Below, in pieces: positions 1-8,800 of a stretch of 64,000 nt of DNA. A program made the translations under genes and the position numbers. How positions within the stretch are numbered: position 1 is the first letter of the stretch; the number at the start of each line of letters is the position of its first letter. The notes beneath the pieces were generated by a model. That model did not search any database. It worked only from the letters and a program-made list of their open reading frames with translations, and was not told where the DNA came from. Source of the stretch: JBBDJB01 sp040880125. GTDB taxonomy: Bacteria; Planctomycetota; Planctomycetia; Pirellulales; JBBDJB01. The stretch lies in the NCBI GenBank assembly GCA_040880125.1, contig JBBDJB010000052.1, positions 62,001-126,000 on the forward strand, read 5' to 3'.

Positions 1-879
1 GAACGCCGCCGCCCCCAGCGCAAAGATTTGCAGCGACTGCGGCTGGAGGAACGTCTGTGCCTGCGTACTCGCCCCGACAGCGAAGCCCAGCAGAATGGTG
101 ACAATATCGATCATGGCGGTGCGTGCGCTCTCGGCCAGCCGCTCGGTGACCCCCGACTCCTTCAGCAGATTGCCAAAGAAGAGCATGCCGATGAGCACCA
201 GCGCCCCCGGTGCCAGCAGCGTGCAGATCAAAAATGCGGCTACCGGAAAGATCATCCGCTCGCGCTTGGTGACTTTGCGTGGCGGACGCATGCGGATGCG
301 GCGCTCTGCGGGGCTGGTGAGCAGCTTCATGATGGGCGGCTGAATCACCGGCACCAGCGCCATATAGGAGTATGCCGCGATGGCGATCGCCCCGAGCAGT
401 TCCGGCGCGAGCTTCGCGGAGAGGAAGATGGCCGTCGGGCCATCCGCGCCGCCGATGATGCCGACCGCCGCGGACTGCTGCGGCGAAAAATTTAAGTAGA
501 GTGCGCCGAGCATCGTCAAGAACACGCCGACCTGGGCCGCGGCGCCCAGCAGGACGAGCTTCGGGTTGGAGAGCATCGTGGAGAAGTCGGTCATCGCACC
601 GATGCCGAGAAAGATCAGCGGCGGAAACACACCGGACTCGACACCGAAGTAGATGTACCGCAGCACGCTCCCCTGGTCGTAGACGCTCAGCCCCATGCCC
701 TCGATGGGCGGGATATTACCCACGACGATGCCCATGCCGATCGGCACTAAAAGCAGCGGCTCGTAATGCTTGGTGATCGCCAGCATGATGAAGGCGATGC
801 CGATCACGATCATCACGGCGTTTCCCAGCGTCAGGTTGGCATAGCCGGTCTGTCGCAGGAACTGTTCGAGTATCTCCAT
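1..879 (-). CDS. oadB: Sodium-pumping decarboxylase, beta subunit (partial)
   Basis: The frame starts at an ATG at 879 and is open to the left edge, giving 293 codons of a family usually about 370-430 residues, so the C-terminus is missing. It is a strongly hydrophobic multi-helix protein and carries GIIGGADGPTAIF, the hallmark of the beta subunit of oxaloacetate, methylmalonyl-CoA and glutaconyl-CoA decarboxylases. The family performs carrier decarboxylation in the inner membrane coupled to Na+ export. The gamma subunit lies 76 bp upstream on the same strand, and a biotin ligase lies upstream of that. The alpha (carboxyltransferase) subunit is not in the window and may follow to the left. 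The substrate cannot be decided from the beta subunit, so oadB is used as a family label. Confidence 0.9.
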   Translation of the reverse strand, partial: MEILEQFLRQTGYANLTLGNAVMIVIGIAFIMLAITKHYEPLLLVPIGMGIVVGNIPPIEGMGLSVYDQGSVLRYIYFGVESGVFPPLIFLGIGAMTDFSTMLSNPKLVLLGAAAQVGVFLTMLGALYLNFSPQQSAAVGIIGGADGPTAIFLSAKLAPELLGAIAIAAYSYMALVPVIQPPIMKLLTSPAERRIRMRPPRKVTKRERMIFPVAAFLICTLLAPGALVLIGMLFFGNLLKESGVTERLAESARTAMIDIVTILLGFAVGASTQAQTFLQPQSLQIFALGAAAF

Positions 880-955
880 CCGATTGCCTGTGCCGATCCG
901 GTCTGGCGGGGAAAGTCCGGGGTTTAGCTGGGATTGCCGGCGGAAAGAGCACTGC

Positions 956-1222
956 TCAGCGGGTGGAGGCCGATTGCTGCGACATCCGGTGGTGCAGTGC
1001 GACGCCGATGGCGGCGACCAGTTCCTCCTCGTCGGCAGCTTTGCGTCGCTGCGACGGCGCCGGCGGAAGCGGTTCGGCCGGCAGAACCGCCGAAAGCACG
1101 AGCAGGATGCGGGGAAGCAGGGCAATAAACACCGATATCAGCGTCAGCGCGGCGAAGACGATCACCAGGCCGGTCATGGCGATGCCCAGCCCGTTACTCT
1201 CCCAAACGTTTTCCCAGCCCAT
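956..1222 (-). CDS. oadG: Sodium-pumping decarboxylase, gamma subunit (OadG family)
   Basis: A small 88-residue protein with one transmembrane helix at about residues 15-38 (MTGLVIVFAALTLISVFI), followed by a Pro-rich linker and an acidic patch leading into EELVAAIGVAL. This helix, linker and EE-x-x-A-A-I tail is the usual layout of OadG-type subunits, which anchor and assemble the carboxyltransferase on the membrane beta subunit. It sits 76 bp upstream of the beta subunit gene and 167 bp downstream of the biotin ligase gene, all on the minus strand, so one transcript is plausible. The family is short and variable, so the call rests on architecture plus the beta-subunit neighbour. Confidence 0.8.
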   Translation of the reverse strand: MGWENVWESNGLGIAMTGLVIVFAALTLISVFIALLPRILLVLSAVLPAEPLPPAPSQRRKAADEEELVAAIGVALHHRMSQQSASTR

Positions 1223-1389
1223 GGGCGGATTGCTCCGGAAATCAGCGTGTTTTTACGACACTCGACCGGCGACCTGCTGCGCCGGCTTGCCAATCTAGCC
1301 AGTCGTCTGGGAAATGTCGATACGCCGGCGGCGCGGCCCACGTCGCCAATGAGAGCTATCGAGCGACGGTTCGCCGGTCTTAGGACGCG

Positions 1390-2199
1390 CTACCAGACCT
1401 GGGCCACTACGCCGCCGAAGACGCGAGCCGGGCCGCTCTCGGTCAACAGGACCAGGGCCCCTTCTTCGTCGATACCCTGACACACTCCCGTCGTCGTCCG
1501 CGTGCCGCTTTGGATCTCGACCGTCTTCCCGCGCAGCGCGCAACGGGCCTGCCAGGCGTCGGCCAGGTCCGGGCTGCCATCGGCAAGCAGCGTCAGGTGT
1601 TGCTCGATCTGGCGAAGCACGGTGACGAGCACGTGCGTCATGTCCAGCGGCTGTCCCGCTCGGTCGGCCAACGCGATCGCACGCGATTGGATCTCGGCCG
1701 GCGCGTCTGAAAAGGAGTTGTTTACGTTCAGGCCGATCCCGATCACTAGCGATTCGGACGGTCGGGGGCCGACTTCCACCAGCACGCCGCAGACCTTCCG
1801 TCCGTCCAGGTAAACGTCGTTGGGCCACTTCAGGCCCGCCTGCACTCCGGGGACCTCACGCAATAGTTCGTCGACCGCATGGCAGACGCTCAATCCCATG
1901 GTGAGCGACATCTTCGGCCACAGACTTTGCGGCAGGCGGAATTCCGCCGGACGGAGTAGCACGGAGAACGTGAGCGAGCCTGGCGCCGACCACCAGACGT
2001 TGGCCCCGCGCCCACGCCCGGCCGTCTGCTGCGAGGCGAGGACGAGCTGCGGCGAAACGAACGCCCCCTGCCGGCACAACTCCATCGCCGCGCTGTTGGT
2101 CGAGGGGACGGTCCGGTGGTAGGCCACCTGCTGGATGAACGACTCGCGGACAATGCGGTCGAGGTCGAAGGCGGTATCGTCGCGGGTGGAGGGTGGCAT
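1390..2199 (-). CDS. birA: Biotin--[carboxyl carrier] ligase
   Basis: Attaches biotin through biotinyl-5'-AMP to the lysine of biotin carrier domains. The 269-residue product has STNSAAMEL near residue 33, the biotin/AMP loop as AGRGRGANVWW, the LKWPNDVYLDGRKVCGVLVE block with the catalytic KWPND lysine, and a small C-terminal domain. There is no N-terminal helix-turn-helix, so this is the monofunctional type rather than the E. coli-style repressor. It lies directly upstream of the gamma and beta subunits of a biotin-dependent decarboxylase. The window also encodes the biotin carrier protein AccB at 31.9 kb, so both possible substrates are linked to this locus. Confidence 0.93.
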   Translation of the reverse strand: MPPSTRDDTAFDLDRIVRESFIQQVAYHRTVPSTNSAAMELCRQGAFVSPQLVLASQQTAGRGRGANVWWSAPGSLTFSVLLRPAEFRLPQSLWPKMSLTMGLSVCHAVDELLREVPGVQAGLKWPNDVYLDGRKVCGVLVEVGPRPSESLVIGIGLNVNNSFSDAPAEIQSRAIALADRAGQPLDMTHVLVTVLRQIEQHLTLLADGSPDLADAWQARCALRGKTVEIQSGTRTTTGVCQGIDEEGALVLLTESGPARVFGGVVAQVW

Positions 2200-2467
2200 C
2201 TACGTCGGTCGAAATAGATGGACAGGGAATGGCATGGCGCAATAGGCGAAACTCATCCGCAGTTCGATTCTAGCGGAGCCCAAGGGGCCTTCCAATGTGC
2301 CGGTCCAGTGAGGCGAATTGAGGGCAACAAGTGCTCCGTCTGCCGCGTGACTGCACGGCGTGCTGGCACCCCGGCATGTTGGCCTTCGGCCGACCGGACG
2401 GATCGGCTACACTGCCGCCACTTCGCAGCGGCCGGGCGGTCGCGCGACCGCTCGACGGAGATTCGCA

Positions 2468-3313
2468 ATGCGACGGTGGGGCCTGGCCGTCTGGCTGGGG
2501 CTTTTGACGGCCGGATGTCAAATCTTCCCCGCTGGCACGCCGGCGCCGGGTCGGCACAGCATTTTGCGCGATCAACTGGTGATTCACAGCGACTTTTCGC
2601 TGCCGGAGCGGCACCGCTTGCTCGATGAACTAGCGGCCCAGCGGATGCTGGTCAGCCAGCGGCTGAAGCTGGCCCCCACCAGCCAGCCGATCGACGTCTA
2701 CCTGTTCGACACGGCGGCCGACTACGACCAGTTCGTCGCCCTCCGCTACCCGGAGTTTCCCAGGCGGCGAGCTTTCTTCGTCCAGACCGACGGACGGCTG
2801 GTGGTGTACGCCCATTGGAACGAACGGGTGGCCGAGGATCTGCGGCACGAAGTCTGCCATGGATACCTGCACGCCGCCTTAGAACTCATCCCACTATGGC
2901 TCGATGAAGGGCTAGCGGAGTACTTCGAGGTTCCCAGCGGAGGGCGCGGATTGAACGCGCCGCACGTGCGCGAACTGGCCGCGGCGATCCGCGAGGACAA
3001 CTGGCGGCCGGATTTGAAACGGCTAGAGGCCATTGCTCCCCACGGCAGCATGACGCAGCGCGACTACGCGGAGAGTTGGGCCTGGGTGTACTACTTGCTG
3101 GAGTCCGATCCGGAGCGGAGCGAAGCCCTGCACGCCTACTTGCGGTCGCTGGAAGCCGGCGAAGAGCCGCTGCCGCTCTCGGTGGCTCTGCGGCAGCATC
3201 ACTATCAGCCGGATGAAACGCTGCGGGAGTTTATCCTGTCGCTGGCACACGGAGTGGAAGATTCGTCGGCCCAGAATCAGGCCGTCCAGGACGATGCGGC
3301 GCAGTTGCGATAG
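2468..3313 (+). CDS. Lipoprotein with HExxH gluzincin-type peptidase motif
   Basis: I chose the ATG at 2468 because it places a lipoprotein signal first: MRRWG, a hydrophobic stretch, then LLTAGC with the lipobox cysteine at residue 17. The longer upstream reading lacks a credible signal. The mature protein has HEVCH at residues 127-131 and LWLDEGLAEYFE about 15 residues later, matching the zinc-binding HExxH plus downstream glutamate of gluzincin peptidases. The layout resembles planctomycetal DUF1570-like proteins. It is probably an envelope-anchored metallopeptidase, but the substrate is unknown. It is divergent from birA and converges on the following esterase gene with a 29-bp gap. Confidence 0.75.
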   Translation: MRRWGLAVWLGLLTAGCQIFPAGTPAPGRHSILRDQLVIHSDFSLPERHRLLDELAAQRMLVSQRLKLAPTSQPIDVYLFDTAADYDQFVALRYPEFPRRRAFFVQTDGRLVVYAHWNERVAEDLRHEVCHGYLHAALELIPLWLDEGLAEYFEVPSGGRGLNAPHVRELAAAIREDNWRPDLKRLEAIAPHGSMTQRDYAESWAWVYYLLESDPERSEALHAYLRSLEAGEEPLPLSVALRQHHYQPDETLREFILSLAHGVEDSSAQNQAVQDDAAQLR

Positions 3314-3342
3314 TCGGGGCGGCGGTCGGTCCTAAGGCGGCA

Positions 3343-4275
3343 TCATTGGTCGTCATGGGGCGGCAAAAATCCGCTCCCCATCATCCACTCCCGGGCTAGC
3401 TCCGGCCAGGCGGAAGTGCCGGCTTGTGATTGCGCCAGCCCGAGCCCGTGCCGACCTTTTTCGAAGACGTGCAGTTCGGCGGGCACGCCGGCGGCATGCA
3501 GCGCGAGGTAGAACGCGATGCTGTTTTGCGGCGGCACGCCGCGGTCCTCGCTCGTATGAAAGAGAAACGTCGGCGGCGTGTCGGCCGTCACCTGCTTTTC
3601 GTTGGAGAGGCTTTCCACTAGCTCGGCGTCCGGCGATTCGCCCAGCAGGTTGCGCTTCGAACCTTGATGGGTGTAATCGGCGGTCAGGGAAATCACCGGG
3701 TAGCAGAGGATGAGAAAGTCCGGCCGGGACGAGTGCTGCTGGATCGGATCGTTCGCGACGGGACTGCCGGTGTTAAAGTGCGTGCCGGCGCTGCTGGCCA
3801 GGTGCCCGCCGGCGGAGAAGCCCATGATGCCGATGCGCTCCGGCGAGACACCGAGCGATTCGGCGCGGTGCCGCACGGTGCGGATTGCCCGCTGCGCGTC
3901 TTGAAGCGGAGCGGGATGACCGTAGCCCTTGCCGCGATGCCGGTAGTCGAGAATGACCGCCGTAACGCCGAAGGAGTTGAACCACTGGGCGATTTGGTGC
4001 CCCTCGTGATCCATGGCCAGCGTGCCGTACCCGCCGCCGGGGCAAACGACCACGGCCGTGCCGACCGCCGTGGCCGGATTGGACTTGTAAACTATCAGCT
4101 TAGGCCGGTCCTTCTCCTCCTCGCCCAGGGCGCCGGGCGCGCCCGCGGGCCACAACAGATCGGTTTGCGGCTCGGCCGCCGAAAGCGAAGCGGCCAGGCA
4201 GACCACGCCGAGCCAGGCCAGCGCGGTTGGGCGGAGGAGTGTTTGGCCAAGGAGAATGGCAATCGATCTGATCAT
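3343..4275 (-). CDS. Secreted alpha/beta hydrolase, acetyl-esterase/lipase type
   Basis: A 310-residue protein with an N-terminal hydrophobic signal ending near LSAAEP (about residue 34). An oxyanion-hole segment CPGGGYG (79-84) is followed by the nucleophile elbow GFSAGG with Ser154. A candidate acid is in HTSEDRGVPP and a catalytic histidine in GRHGLGLA, which completes an alpha/beta-hydrolase triad. This pattern is typical of the BD-FAE/acetylxylan-esterase-like proteins abundant in polysaccharide-degrading Planctomycetota. Export to the periplasm is predicted. The substrate cannot be read from sequence. It converges with the upstream lipoprotein gene and diverges from the phytanoyl-CoA dioxygenase-family gene. 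Confidence 0.82.
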   Translation of the reverse strand: MIRSIAILLGQTLLRPTALAWLGVVCLAASLSAAEPQTDLLWPAGAPGALGEEEKDRPKLIVYKSNPATAVGTAVVVCPGGGYGTLAMDHEGHQIAQWFNSFGVTAVILDYRHRGKGYGHPAPLQDAQRAIRTVRHRAESLGVSPERIGIMGFSAGGHLASSAGTHFNTGSPVANDPIQQHSSRPDFLILCYPVISLTADYTHQGSKRNLLGESPDAELVESLSNEKQVTADTPPTFLFHTSEDRGVPPQNSIAFYLALHAAGVPAELHVFEKGRHGLGLAQSQAGTSAWPELAREWMMGSGFLPPHDDQ

Positions 4276-4428
4276 GATGAGACCTTTTGCTGAGGGCTGT
4301 TGCGGCTAGGGTCGAGGCGTGCAAGCGGTGGCCATTGTGATTTACGCGGTCGGCCGTCACAAGTAGCATGAAGGTTCGCGGTTTCCCTCGGACCGCTCAT
4401 TGTTTTGAAGTCGGTCTTGGAGGTCGCG

Positions 4429-5313
4429 ATGGCGGAAGATCTCTCGCAGTACGATGCCCCGATCAGCCAGTTCATCCAGCGGCCGAATTCGCGGGACCAG
4501 TGGCGCGAGTACCGCTTGAGCGATGAGCAGGTCGACTTCTTCCACGAGAACGGCTACGTGGCCGGCATCCGCGTGCTGGACGACCGGCAGATCGAGCAAT
4601 TGCGCAGCGAGCTGGCGAACTTGATCGACCCCAGCTACCAGGGCAATTCGCTCTTTCACGAGTTTCACTCGAACGAGTCGCCCGACCCGAGCCGCGTGTT
4701 GTTTCATGCCCTGGGCGCGTGGCGGATCGCACCGGGTTTTCACGACGTCATCTTCAGTCCTGCGTTCTGCGTGCCGGCGAGCCAACTGCTCGATGGGCCG
4801 GTGCGGTTCTGGCATGACCAGTTGTTCTGCAAGCCGGCCCGGCACGGCGGCGTGGTGGCCTGGCACCAGGACTACTCGTACTGGAAGCGGACGCAGCCGA
4901 TGCAGCACATCACCTGCTGGATCGGGCTGGACGACGCCACGCGCGACAACGGCTGCCTGCAGTACATTCCCGGCAGCCACCGCTGGGATCTTCTGCCTAT
5001 CACCGGGCTGGCGGGGGATATGGAGGCGATACGTGAGGTGCTCAGCGAGGAGCAGTTCGCGCGGCTCCAGCAGCCGGTGGCAATTGAATTGAAGGCCGGC
5101 GAGGCGTCATTCCACCACCCGCTGATGATTCACGGATCGCAAGCGAACTCGACCGATCGCCAGCGGCGGGCGACGGTGATCAATGCCTTCCGCGATGGCA
5201 CGCGCTCGGCGAGCGACGAGCCGATGCAGACCGGCATTCCGCCGGTTCCCGAGGGGCAGCCAATGCAGGGGCGTTTCTTTCCGCTGCTGTACGATCCGAG
5301 CCGGGCGGAGTGA
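4429..5313 (+). CDS. Phytanoyl-CoA dioxygenase-family Fe(II)/2-oxoglutarate oxygenase
   Basis: The ATG at 4429 is preferred over an upstream TTG because a GGAGG ribosome site lies at 4419-4423 with 5-bp spacing. The 294-residue product has the facial-triad motif WHQDYSYW (His146, Asp148), the distal His235 in MIHGSQANS, and the 2-oxoglutarate-binding Arg at about 246. It also has the family signatures GCLQYIPGSH and EASFHHPLMIHG. The family hydroxylates diverse small molecules, and bacterial members rarely act on phytanoyl-CoA, so the substrate is left open. It converges with nadD, with a 10-bp gap. Confidence 0.85.
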   Translation: MAEDLSQYDAPISQFIQRPNSRDQWREYRLSDEQVDFFHENGYVAGIRVLDDRQIEQLRSELANLIDPSYQGNSLFHEFHSNESPDPSRVLFHALGAWRIAPGFHDVIFSPAFCVPASQLLDGPVRFWHDQLFCKPARHGGVVAWHQDYSYWKRTQPMQHITCWIGLDDATRDNGCLQYIPGSHRWDLLPITGLAGDMEAIREVLSEEQFARLQQPVAIELKAGEASFHHPLMIHGSQANSTDRQRRATVINAFRDGTRSASDEPMQTGIPPVPEGQPMQGRFFPLLYDPSRAE

Positions 5314-5323
5314 CGGACGCCGA

Positions 5324-5944
5324 CTACGCTTCCGCTGCGTCGCGGTACAAGCCGAGCTGTTCGATGTAGCGCATGACGCTCGGCAGCGTGCGATAGCGGA
5401 TGCTTTGCCCTGCGGCCACCCGGCGGCGGATGTCGGTGCTGCTCAGCTCGATGAGCGGCATTTCAACCTGCGACTGCTCGATCTGTGTCAACCGCTCGTC
5501 CGAGACGAGGCCAACCAGCGGGGAAAAGTCGGGCGGCGGCGCTCCGGGGCGGCTCACCACGACGGGAATCGCCAGGCGGCAGATCTCCTCCGGCTCGCGC
5601 CACGTCGGCAGATCGACCAGCGAATCGCCTCCCAACAGCAGAAACAGCTCCGCCTCCGGCTGCTCTCGGGCGATCTCGCGCAGCGTGTCGGCGGTGTAAC
5701 TCAGCCCGCCGCGCTTCAGTTCCAACAGGCTCAGCTCGAACGCCGGTTGCTCGGCCAGGGCAAGTTCGATCATGTTGGCACGATGCGTGTCGGGGGCGCG
5801 GGCCGCACGCCGCTTGTGAGGCGGCACGGCGGCCGGCAGAAACCAGACGCGGTCGAGCTGGCGCTGTTCGCGGCACGACTCGGCCAACAGCAGATGGCCA
5901 TAGTGAATCGGATCAAAGCTGCCGCCGAAGATTCCGATTCGCAT
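5324..5944 (-). CDS. nadD: Nicotinate-nucleotide adenylyltransferase
   Basis: Transfers AMP from ATP to nicotinate mononucleotide in NAD synthesis. The start chosen is the ATG at 5944, which gives MRIGIFGGSFDPIHYGH at the very N-terminus. An upstream extension would encode part of the neighbouring intergenic repeat. GGSFDP and the HYGH nucleotidyltransferase motif bind ATP, PPHK follows at about residue 40, and SSTDIRRRV near the C-terminus matches the ISSTxxR motif. The length of 206 residues is normal. Its upstream region (5945-6271) is occupied by a tandemly duplicated repeat block. Confidence 0.95.
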   Translation of the reverse strand: MRIGIFGGSFDPIHYGHLLLAESCREQRQLDRVWFLPAAVPPHKRRAARAPDTHRANMIELALAEQPAFELSLLELKRGGLSYTADTLREIAREQPEAELFLLLGGDSLVDLPTWREPEEICRLAIPVVVSRPGAPPPDFSPLVGLVSDERLTQIEQSQVEMPLIELSSTDIRRRVAAGQSIRYRTLPSVMRYIEQLGLYRDAAEA

Positions 5945-5974
5945 GCTGGGTCCAATGGTAGTTGGTGGCACAGA

Positions 5975-6191
5975 CATTCGTGTCTGTGCGTTAGTACGGG
6001 TCACGTCGCTCGAGCAAAGGTCTTGTTACAGTGCTGAAGACCCTCTCCCCGGCCCTCTCCCTGGGAGGGAGAGGGGGTAATGTGTCATTCCTGTCTGTGC
6101 GTTAGTACGGGTCACGTCGCCCGAGCAAAGGTCTTGTTACAGTGCTGAAGACCCTCTCCCCGGCCCTCTCCCTGGAAGGGAGAGGGGGTAA
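5975..6191. repeat. Tandem duplication of a 111-bp repeat unit
   Basis: Copy 1 (5975-6080) and copy 2 (6086-6191) are offset by exactly 111 bp and differ at about three positions over 106 bp. Each unit joins half or all of the CACAGACA/TGTCTGTG palindrome (family A), a unique spacer, and a CCCTCTCCC...GGGAGAGGG palindrome (family B). A full family A palindrome with 9-bp arms lies at 5968-5989. The block fills most of the 327-bp gap between divergent nadD and priA, so it must coexist with both promoters. Confidence 0.93.
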
Positions 6192-6271
6192 AGCCGCTTG
6201 CCCGTGTGTTAAAGTGACTGGTATCGTACCGCCTGCTTCGATAGCTGACCACCGGCGCTCCTTCCCCGCGC

Positions 6272-8569
6272 ATGCACGAGAAGATGGACTCCCCACAGCG
6301 GAACCTGTTCGACACGGAGCCACCCGCCTGGGAGTTGGAGGATCAGGAGCACGCGCTAGTGGCGACGGTGGTCATTCCGGGCGGGCCCGAGCATGAGCTC
6401 GACTATTCTGTCCCCGACGTGCTGGCCGGCAGCGTGCAGGTTGGTCAGCGTCTGCGGGTGCCACTGGGTCGCGGCGACCGAGCTGTCACCGGGTATTGCG
6501 TGGCGCTCGGAATGCGCAAAATCGGGGCGAAGCGACTTAAGGCCGCTAGCGGGGTAGTTGATCGCCGGAGCTTGCTCGCACCGACGATGCTGGAGCTGAC
6601 CCGGTGGATCGCTGATCGGTACATGTGCGGCTGGGCGCAGGTCCTCGACGCCGTGGTGCCGGCGGCCGTCCGCGGCCAGGCGGGCACGCGTACCGCGACG
6701 CTGCTATCGGTCGACAAGGATGTTCTGCTGCGGATCGACTCGCTTGAACTTCCGGAAAAGCAGGTTCGTGCATTGCGCACGCTGGCCGAGTGCGATCAAC
6801 CGCTTACGCCACAGGAGCTGGCGCGTCGGGCCGGATGCACCCAAGCTCCCGTGACGGCGCTGCGCCGCAAGGGCTTGGTAGTCAGCCGCCGCCAACGAGT
6901 CCGCAACGAGCGGCAGAGCGAGCTGGCCGCTGCGCGCGAGCCTTCGCTAACACTAAACGCCGACCAACGCACCGCACTCGACGCGATCCTCGCGCAGTTG
7001 GAAGGCCGCCGCCATGAGACGATCTTGATCCACGGGGTGACCGGTAGCGGCAAGACGGAAGTCTACCTGCAGGCGATCCAGCGGGTCATCGAGTTCGGCC
7101 GGCAGGCGATAGTGCTGGTGCCGGAAATCAGTCTCACGCCGCAGACGAAGCAGCGGTTTCGCGCACGGTTCGATCACGTGGCGGTCCTGCACAGTCACCT
7201 TTCTGACGCGGAGCGGCATCGCCGCTGGGAAGAGATCGCCGCGGGCCGCGTGCAGGTGGTGGTCGGGGCTCGCAGTGCCGTCTTCGCCCCCGTTCCGCAA
7301 TTGGGGCTGATCGTGCTGGACGAAGAGCACGAGTCGTCATTCAAGCAGGAGACGGCGCCGCGATACCACGCGCGCGACGTGGCGCGGCAACGGGCAGCGG
7401 CCGAAGGCGTGCCGCTCGTGCTTGGATCAGCAACGCCAAGTCTGGAAAGCTGGCATTACGCGGCGACCGGCAAATATCGGCTGGTGCGGATGCCGCGACG
7501 GGTGGAAAACCGCCCTCTGCCGGGGGTGCGGATCGTCGATTTGCGTGAGCCGGAGCATCGGCAGCGCTCGCGGGGAGCGATCAGCCGCGAGCTGCACCGC
7601 GCGATGACCGAAACGCTGTCCGACGGTAACCAGGTAATTCTGCTGCTCAATCGCCGTGGCTTTTCGACGCACATCCAGTGCCCCGGCTGCGGCTACGTTG
7701 TGACCTGCCCGCACTGCGAGATCGCGCTGACGCATCATCGCCAGGAGGAATCGGCGCGGTGCCACTACTGCGACTACCAGTCGCAGGCGCCGGCGGCGTG
7801 TCCGCAGTGCAAGTTCGCCGGCATCCGCTACGGCGGTTTGGGCACCCAGCGGTTGGAGGCGGAGGTCCGCGCGCGGTTTCCCGATCAGAGCTGCCTGCGG
7901 ATGGATACGGACAGCATGCGCAAATCGGGCAGTCACGAGGAGGCGCTGGCCCGATTTCGTCGCGGCGAGGTCCGCATCCTGCTCGGCACGCAGATGATCG
8001 CCAAAGGGCTGGACTTTCCGAACGTGACACTAGTGGGCGTGATCAATGCCGACACGGCCCTGCATCTGCCGGACTTCCGCGCGGCCGAGCGAACGTTTCA
8101 ACTGGTAACACAGGTCGCCGGACGCACGGGCCGTGGCGCGAAAGGGGGCCGTGTGCTGGTGCAGACCTTCAGCCCGGATCATGCGGCCATCGTGGCGGCG
8201 GCGCGGCACAATTACGAGCAGTTCGCCCGGCACGAGCTGCCGATACGCCGGGCACACCGTTACCCGCCGTTCGCATCCATGGTGCGTTTGGTGGTGCGGG
8301 GCTCGGCACAGAAGACGGTGCATGCCTTTGCGGATCATCTGGCCGAGCGGCTTCGTCAGTGTTGCGAAACTCCTGGACTGGCCGCCCGGGTGCTCGGGCC
8401 CGCCCCGGCACCGATACCCAAGTTGCGAGATCTGTTTCGCTTCCAGCTTCAGGTCCAAGCCCTGGACGGCGAGTCGCTGCACGCGGCCGTCCGCACGGCG
8501 ACCGCCGACGTGAAAGCGCCGCGCGAAGTGCAATGGATTGTGGACATCGATCCACTCGACATGCTGTAG
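6272..8569 (+). CDS. priA: Primosomal protein N' (PriA helicase)
   Basis: A replication-restart helicase that recognises stalled forks and loads the replicative helicase. The 765-residue product has an N-terminal DNA-binding region, Walker A GVTGSGKT at 255-262, the DEEH box at 350-353 and GSATPSLES as motif III. Eight cysteines in four CxxC pairs between residues about 470 and 513 form the two zinc sites that are diagnostic of PriA and interrupt the helicase lobes. The conserved C-terminal helicase motifs include VAGRTGRG. The start is the ATG at 6272; a second ATG at 6284 is equally possible. No other primosome gene is adjacent. Confidence 0.96.
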   Translation: MHEKMDSPQRNLFDTEPPAWELEDQEHALVATVVIPGGPEHELDYSVPDVLAGSVQVGQRLRVPLGRGDRAVTGYCVALGMRKIGAKRLKAASGVVDRRSLLAPTMLELTRWIADRYMCGWAQVLDAVVPAAVRGQAGTRTATLLSVDKDVLLRIDSLELPEKQVRALRTLAECDQPLTPQELARRAGCTQAPVTALRRKGLVVSRRQRVRNERQSELAAAREPSLTLNADQRTALDAILAQLEGRRHETILIHGVTGSGKTEVYLQAIQRVIEFGRQAIVLVPEISLTPQTKQRFRARFDHVAVLHSHLSDAERHRRWEEIAAGRVQVVVGARSAVFAPVPQLGLIVLDEEHESSFKQETAPRYHARDVARQRAAAEGVPLVLGSATPSLESWHYAATGKYRLVRMPRRVENRPLPGVRIVDLREPEHRQRSRGAISRELHRAMTETLSDGNQVILLLNRRGFSTHIQCPGCGYVVTCPHCEIALTHHRQEESARCHYCDYQSQAPAACPQCKFAGIRYGGLGTQRLEAEVRARFPDQSCLRMDTDSMRKSGSHEEALARFRRGEVRILLGTQMIAKGLDFPNVTLVGVINADTALHLPDFRAAERTFQLVTQVAGRTGRGAKGGRVLVQTFSPDHAAIVAAARHNYEQFARHELPIRRAHRYPPFASMVRLVVRGSAQKTVHAFADHLAERLRQCCETPGLAARVLGPAPAPIPKLRDLFRFQLQVQALDGESLHAAVRTATADVKAPREVQWIVDIDPLDML

Positions 8570-8594
8570 GATCCGCGGTGACCTTGGCTGTGCC

Positions 8595-8659
8595 GTAGCT
8601 GAATTCGTAGAATTCAGACCTACCATTCACTTCGGCTGAACTCTCAAGAGTCCAGCTAC
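8595..8659. repeat. Family C two-hairpin repeat, copy 1
   Basis: A 65-bp element bounded by GTAGCTG (8595-8601) and its reverse complement CAGCTAC (8653-8659). Inside are two hairpins: CTGAATTC-GTA-GAATTCAG near the left end and ACTCT-CA-AGAGT near the right. This resembles a REPIN or small MITE. It begins 25 bp after the priA stop codon. Confidence 0.85.
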
Positions 8660-8719
8660 AAAGATAGCTGGCACATCAGCAGATCCTACGAATCCACTCG
8701 GCGGCCCGGGTGATTGCCC

Positions 8720-8749
8720 TTGGATTCGACCGCTGAATTGCCGTAAAAT
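8720..8749 (+). promoter_or_regulatory. Candidate sigma-70 promoter for the haem sensor kinase gene
   Basis: TTGGAT (8720-8725) and TAAAAT (8744-8749) are separated by 18 bp and sit about 50 bp upstream of the kinase ATG. The match is five of six bases for the -10 and about four of six for the -35. This is seen by eye only. Confidence 0.3.
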
Positions 8750-8800
8750 GCTGGAGCTGGGGATTCTGCGCGCCCGCCTCCTCTTATTGCCGCCAATTTC

